This document shows positions 61,314 through 64,000 of a stretch of 64,000 bases of DNA, in pieces. The notes beneath the pieces were generated by a model that saw nothing but the letters and a program-made list of their open reading frames with translations, did no database searches and was not told where the DNA came from. Position 1 is the first letter of the stretch; every line of letters begins with the position of its first letter. The stretch is taken from NCBI GenBank assembly GCA_900016875.1, contig FCNR01000012.1:60218-124217 (forward strand), given 5' to 3'. This DNA is from Eubacteriaceae bacterium CHKCI004. GTDB lineage: Bacteria > Bacillota > Clostridia > Lachnospirales > Lachnospiraceae. A program made the translations under genes and the position numbers.

Positions 61314-63503
61314 ATGAAAACTGAGAAATCCAATAACATAAATACCAAAGAAAGCATAACAACGCACCCTGTCAGCGAAGCTTCGCAGAGCGGCAGCATC
61401 TCCTCCATGCAGGCCATGGAGCGCAAGCTCCAGAAAGCCGACCGGAAGCAGGCGTCCCTGTACCTGTTCTGCAACTTCATCTCTCTGATGCTGATTTCCG
61501 CCTACTCTGCCATGATGTTCTCTCCGACTGTTCTGGACATTTTGCCGGAGGGCGGCGACAGCCGCAAACAAATGTATGCCATTTTTGCGCTGTCATTATT
61601 TGGCTGCGTGGTATTCACCATCTATGCGGCCAGCCTGTTTTTTCGTAAAAAATCAAGGCAGCTGGGCATTCTCATGGCTCTCGGCGCTTCCCGCAAGCGT
61701 CTGACGCCGGGACTGTTCGGCGAGGTCTTTACTTTAAGCGCCTCCTCCTCGATTCTGGGAATCATCGCCGGATTTCCTTTTGTCTGGCTTCTCTGGAACG
61801 GATTCCGGCTTTTCCTGGTGGACAGCGAAGAAATGGCGCTGCACTTTGACTTCCGGTGTCTTCTGGTATCCATACTTTTCCTTCTCATCGTCATTGCATT
61901 TTCCTGTCTGACCGCATGGCGCTATCTGAAGAAAACAAACATCATTGATGTGGTGCAGGAGGAACATAAAAACGAGCCGGTCAGAGAACTTGGAATCTGG
62001 TGCGGCCCGGCAGGCATCATCATTCTTTTTGCCGGCGCCATCATCGGCTACGGGGCTCCCGGCGCCTATATGAACATTTTTTCCGCTTACCCGCCGGAAT
62101 GGATCAATCTTCTGTACGCGCCAGTCTTTGTGGGACTCTACATGATCATGCTGCACACTGTCGTCCACGGCTGGGGCCGCCGGAAAAAACATCCATACAA
62201 AAATATCATTGCCCGGAGCATGATGAAGTTTCAGGGCAGACAGACGGTAAATAATCTTCTGGTCAGCACCGTACTCATCGCCGGCGGCTGCTTCGGAATT
62301 TTTTATATTCCGATTTTCTCCACCGCCTCCATCCTGGAAACCAGCAGCCGGGATTATGATTATTTTTTCTACAGCCGGGCGGACCAGGATGTTCCGGACA
62401 GATCGGTGATCGAGCAGCTGGCTTCCGGCTACGACCTGAATCTCACTGACTGGCAGGAGCACGCTTATATCAGTCTTGGTGTTGACGGGCAGACGCGAGT
62501 TGAGGAAGGACGCAGTTTCCATTATGAATATATGCCTCTTCTGAGCGAATGTAAGGTTATGTCCGAAGAGACTTACAATCAGATATCCGGTGACGACATC
62601 GATGTACTGCCGGGCACCTGTTATGGCACTACCTCCACCAGCCAGAAGGATTCCTTCTGGATTAACTCCGGCGTCACAAAGTTTACCAACATGTGCACCA
62701 TGGAAAGTTTTGATACTCATTTTGAAGGCTTTCTGCAGTACGACCTCATAGCAGGAGAGAGCTCCAGCTTTTATGTGGTGGACAATGCCGATTTTGCCGC
62801 CCTGTCGCAGGATCTCACCGACGACTGGAAGGGAAACATGCTCCTGTTTAACGCGGACGGAGAGGATAATTACGAATTTGCCAGACAGCTCTACCTGAAC
62901 TTCGTCCATTCATTCGACTCCGAGTGCGAGATCATCAGCTCTTACGACCGGGTACAGAAATACGTGGACGAGCAGAACGGTCAGGTCTACTGGGGCGACA
63001 CCGACGAGATGACTAAAATCAGCTACGACAAACCGGACTCCACCGACTTCCGCATGTACTGGAGTTATATGCCGAAGATCCGCATCATGGATCAGAACGA
63101 GTTCCTTCAGAGTTTTGCCGTATTCCTGATGATGTTCCTTTTTATCGCCATCATTTGTTTCACAGCCGCGCTCATCATCTGCTACACCCGCTGCCAGACC
63201 ATCGCCCTGAACAACCGCTATGTTTTTGACGACCTGCGTCGGCTTGGCGCCTCCCCGAAATTCCTGGCTCAGGAGGTCAAAAACCAGTGTGGCAAAGTAT
63301 TCACCGTTCCGTCTATCGTCGGCATGACCGTTATGTTCCTGCTCTACATTATGATCATGTACGCCAATGACGGCACCCTCACCTCACCTGAAATCGTCGG
63401 ACTGGGAGTATGCTTCTGTGTTCTCCTTATGATCAGTATCTTCATCTATGGCGTTTACTTCAAAACGATACATAAGATACAGCGGCAGCTGGGGATTTGT
63501 TGA
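61314..63503 (+). CDS. FtsX-like ABC permease (BceB-like)
   Basis: 729 residues. A Ser/Asn-rich cytoplasmic N-terminus (~1-45), four or so membrane helices in the first ~320 residues, a large extracytoplasmic domain (~325-590), and helices near the C-terminus (SFAVFLMMFLFIAIICFTAA, SIVGMTVMFLLYIMIM). The two FtsX domains and the big outer loop resemble BceB-type peptide-sensing/detoxification permeases. Together with the divergent LytTR two-component pair it forms a likely peptide-response module. Confidence 0.9.
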   Translation: MKTEKSNNINTKESITTHPVSEASQSGSISSMQAMERKLQKADRKQASLYLFCNFISLMLISAYSAMMFSPTVLDILPEGGDSRKQMYAIFALSLFGCVVFTIYAASLFFRKKSRQLGILMALGASRKRLTPGLFGEVFTLSASSSILGIIAGFPFVWLLWNGFRLFLVDSEEMALHFDFRCLLVSILFLLIVIAFSCLTAWRYLKKTNIIDVVQEEHKNEPVRELGIWCGPAGIIILFAGAIIGYGAPGAYMNIFSAYPPEWINLLYAPVFVGLYMIMLHTVVHGWGRRKKHPYKNIIARSMMKFQGRQTVNNLLVSTVLIAGGCFGIFYIPIFSTASILETSSRDYDYFFYSRADQDVPDRSVIEQLASGYDLNLTDWQEHAYISLGVDGQTRVEEGRSFHYEYMPLLSECKVMSEETYNQISGDDIDVLPGTCYGTTSTSQKDSFWINSGVTKFTNMCTMESFDTHFEGFLQYDLIAGESSSFYVVDNADFAALSQDLTDDWKGNMLLFNADGEDNYEFARQLYLNFVHSFDSECEIISSYDRVQKYVDEQNGQVYWGDTDEMTKISYDKPDSTDFRMYWSYMPKIRIMDQNEFLQSFAVFLMMFLFIAIICFTAALIICYTRCQTIALNNRYVFDDLRRLGASPKFLAQEVKNQCGKVFTVPSIVGMTVMFLLYIMIMYANDGTLTSPEIVGLGVCFCVLLMISIFIYGVYFKTIHKIQRQLGIC

Positions 63504-63600
63504 GATGGAACTGCGGGTTCCGATAAAATCTGAGGATACAGGCACAGGCGGGATTTACGACGCTGTATATTTGTAAATTTCCGGATGATTTCACCAAAAA

Positions 63601-63620
63601 AAGAGCATTTTCATGCTCTT
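63601..63620. terminator. Convergent terminator overlapping a stop codon
   Basis: AAGAGCAT (63601-63608) and ATGCTCTT (63613-63620) with a 4-base loop, A- and T-runs on either side. The stop codon of the metal-transport permease (63611-63613) lies within the loop. Confidence 0.85.
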
Positions 63621-64000
63621 TTTAAAAAGGTCAGAAAAAACACACCTGATGCCAGAAGCACGATCATCGGCCCGGTGGCAATATCCGTATAATAGGAAAG
63701 TATCAATCCAGCTACGCCGCAGACCACGGCGATCAGCACGGAAAACAGATGGTATGTCCGCATATTTCTTGCCAGATTTCTGGCTGCTGCCGCAGGCAGG
63801 ATCAGCAGGGCGTTGATGATCAGCAGCCCCACCCACTGGATGGACAACATAACAATAATTGCCAGCAGTATAACAAACAGGTTATCATACAGGCGTACGG
63901 AGACACCTTTACTTTGGGCCAGAGACGGATTGATACTGACAAAGTGCAGGCGGTTAAAGCAAAACAGCCAGAAAATCACCGTCAGCCCAAAGGCGATAAG
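63611..64000 (-). CDS. Metal ABC transporter permease, ABC-3 family (5' end outside window)
   Basis: The C-terminal ~129 residues of a ZnuB/TroC/MntB-type permease; the frame stays open to the window edge. Three to four membrane helices remain, with VRLYDNLFVILLAIIVMLSI, VGLLIINALLILPAAAARNL and the ending YTDIATGPMIVLLASGVFFL typical of zinc/manganese/iron permeases. The metal cannot be told. Its stop sits inside the convergent terminator. Confidence 0.9.
   Translation of the reverse strand, partial: LIAFGLTVIFWLFCFNRLHFVSINPSLAQSKGVSVRLYDNLFVILLAIIVMLSIQWVGLLIINALLILPAAAARNLARNMRTYHLFSVLIAVVCGVAGLILSYYTDIATGPMIVLLASGVFFLTFLKRA

Noticed and set aside
61734..62909. 391-codon minus-strand frame inside the FtsX-like permease gene
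   Set aside because: Antisense shadow with no start signal.
1..64000. CRISPR arrays, insertion sequences, integrases, prophage genes, rRNA
   Set aside because: No regularly spaced repeats, transposase/integrase motifs, phage structural genes or rRNA sequence were found.

Overview
The window looks like chromosome from a Gram-positive, spore-forming gut anaerobe of the Clostridia, most probably a Lachnospiraceae member such as Blautia or a relative. The reasons are a moderate GC content, strong Shine-Dalgarno sites, frequent GTG/TTG starts, a Firmicutes sporulation/division cluster (spoVT, hup, rqcP, yabP, yabQ, divIC, tRNA-Met, spoIIE, tilS, hpt, ftsH), and a clostridial-type B12-dependent propanediol microcompartment locus. 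I infer the taxon from gene content only.

Layout. 1-1.4 kb: the 3' end of a methylthioribose-kinase-like gene (+) and a small unknown gene (-). 1.5-19.8 kb (-): a propanediol utilisation bacterial microcompartment (BMC). A regulatory unit comes first in transcription (corrinoid protein, PocR-domain histidine kinase, AraC-type response regulator, alcohol dehydrogenase). The shell and enzyme operon follows: pduA, pduB, diol dehydratase pduCDE, reactivase pduGH, a BMC protein with a long charged tail, a eutJ-like chaperone, a flavoprotein, pduN, pduO, pduP, pduS, pduT. Together they convert 1,2-propanediol to propionaldehyde inside a protein shell, then to propionyl-CoA or 1-propanol with cofactor recycling. 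No pduL phosphotransacylase is present in the window.

20-28 kb: glycogen phosphorylase, a T-box-controlled isoleucyl-tRNA synthetase, a small SH3-like envelope protein and nicotinate phosphoribosyltransferase. 28.1-28.6 kb holds no protein gene but carries two diverged tandem copies of what looks like a small-RNA gene. 28.8-38 kb: the ftsH-hpt-tilS-spoIIE-tRNA-divIC-yabQ-yabP cluster (-), an inverted hup-rqcP pair (+), spoVT and a histidine phosphatase.

38-53 kb: envelope and exopolysaccharide region: a transglutaminase-like lipoprotein, a YfhO-type membrane protein, a WecE-like sugar aminotransferase, a polyprenyl-phosphate-type glycosyltransferase and an ATP-grasp ligase (+). Convergent to these are a flippase, a CapK-like adenylating enzyme, a lysine-rich secreted protein and a cpsB-smallORF-LCP-cpsC-cpsD regulatory operon (-).

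53-64 kb: an AEC carrier, a PsiE-like membrane protein, an HTH protein coupled to a free-standing Spo0A C-terminal domain protein, and citrate synthase with an ARG-box-like operator in its promoter. Next is a LytTR/GHKL two-component pair divergent from an ABC exporter. Both promoters carry the same 21-bp-period direct repeat, and a type I toxin-antitoxin locus (30-aa holin-like toxin) sits between them. The window ends in the 3' part of a metal ABC permease. I saw no CRISPR array, insertion sequence, prophage, rRNA or replication origin.
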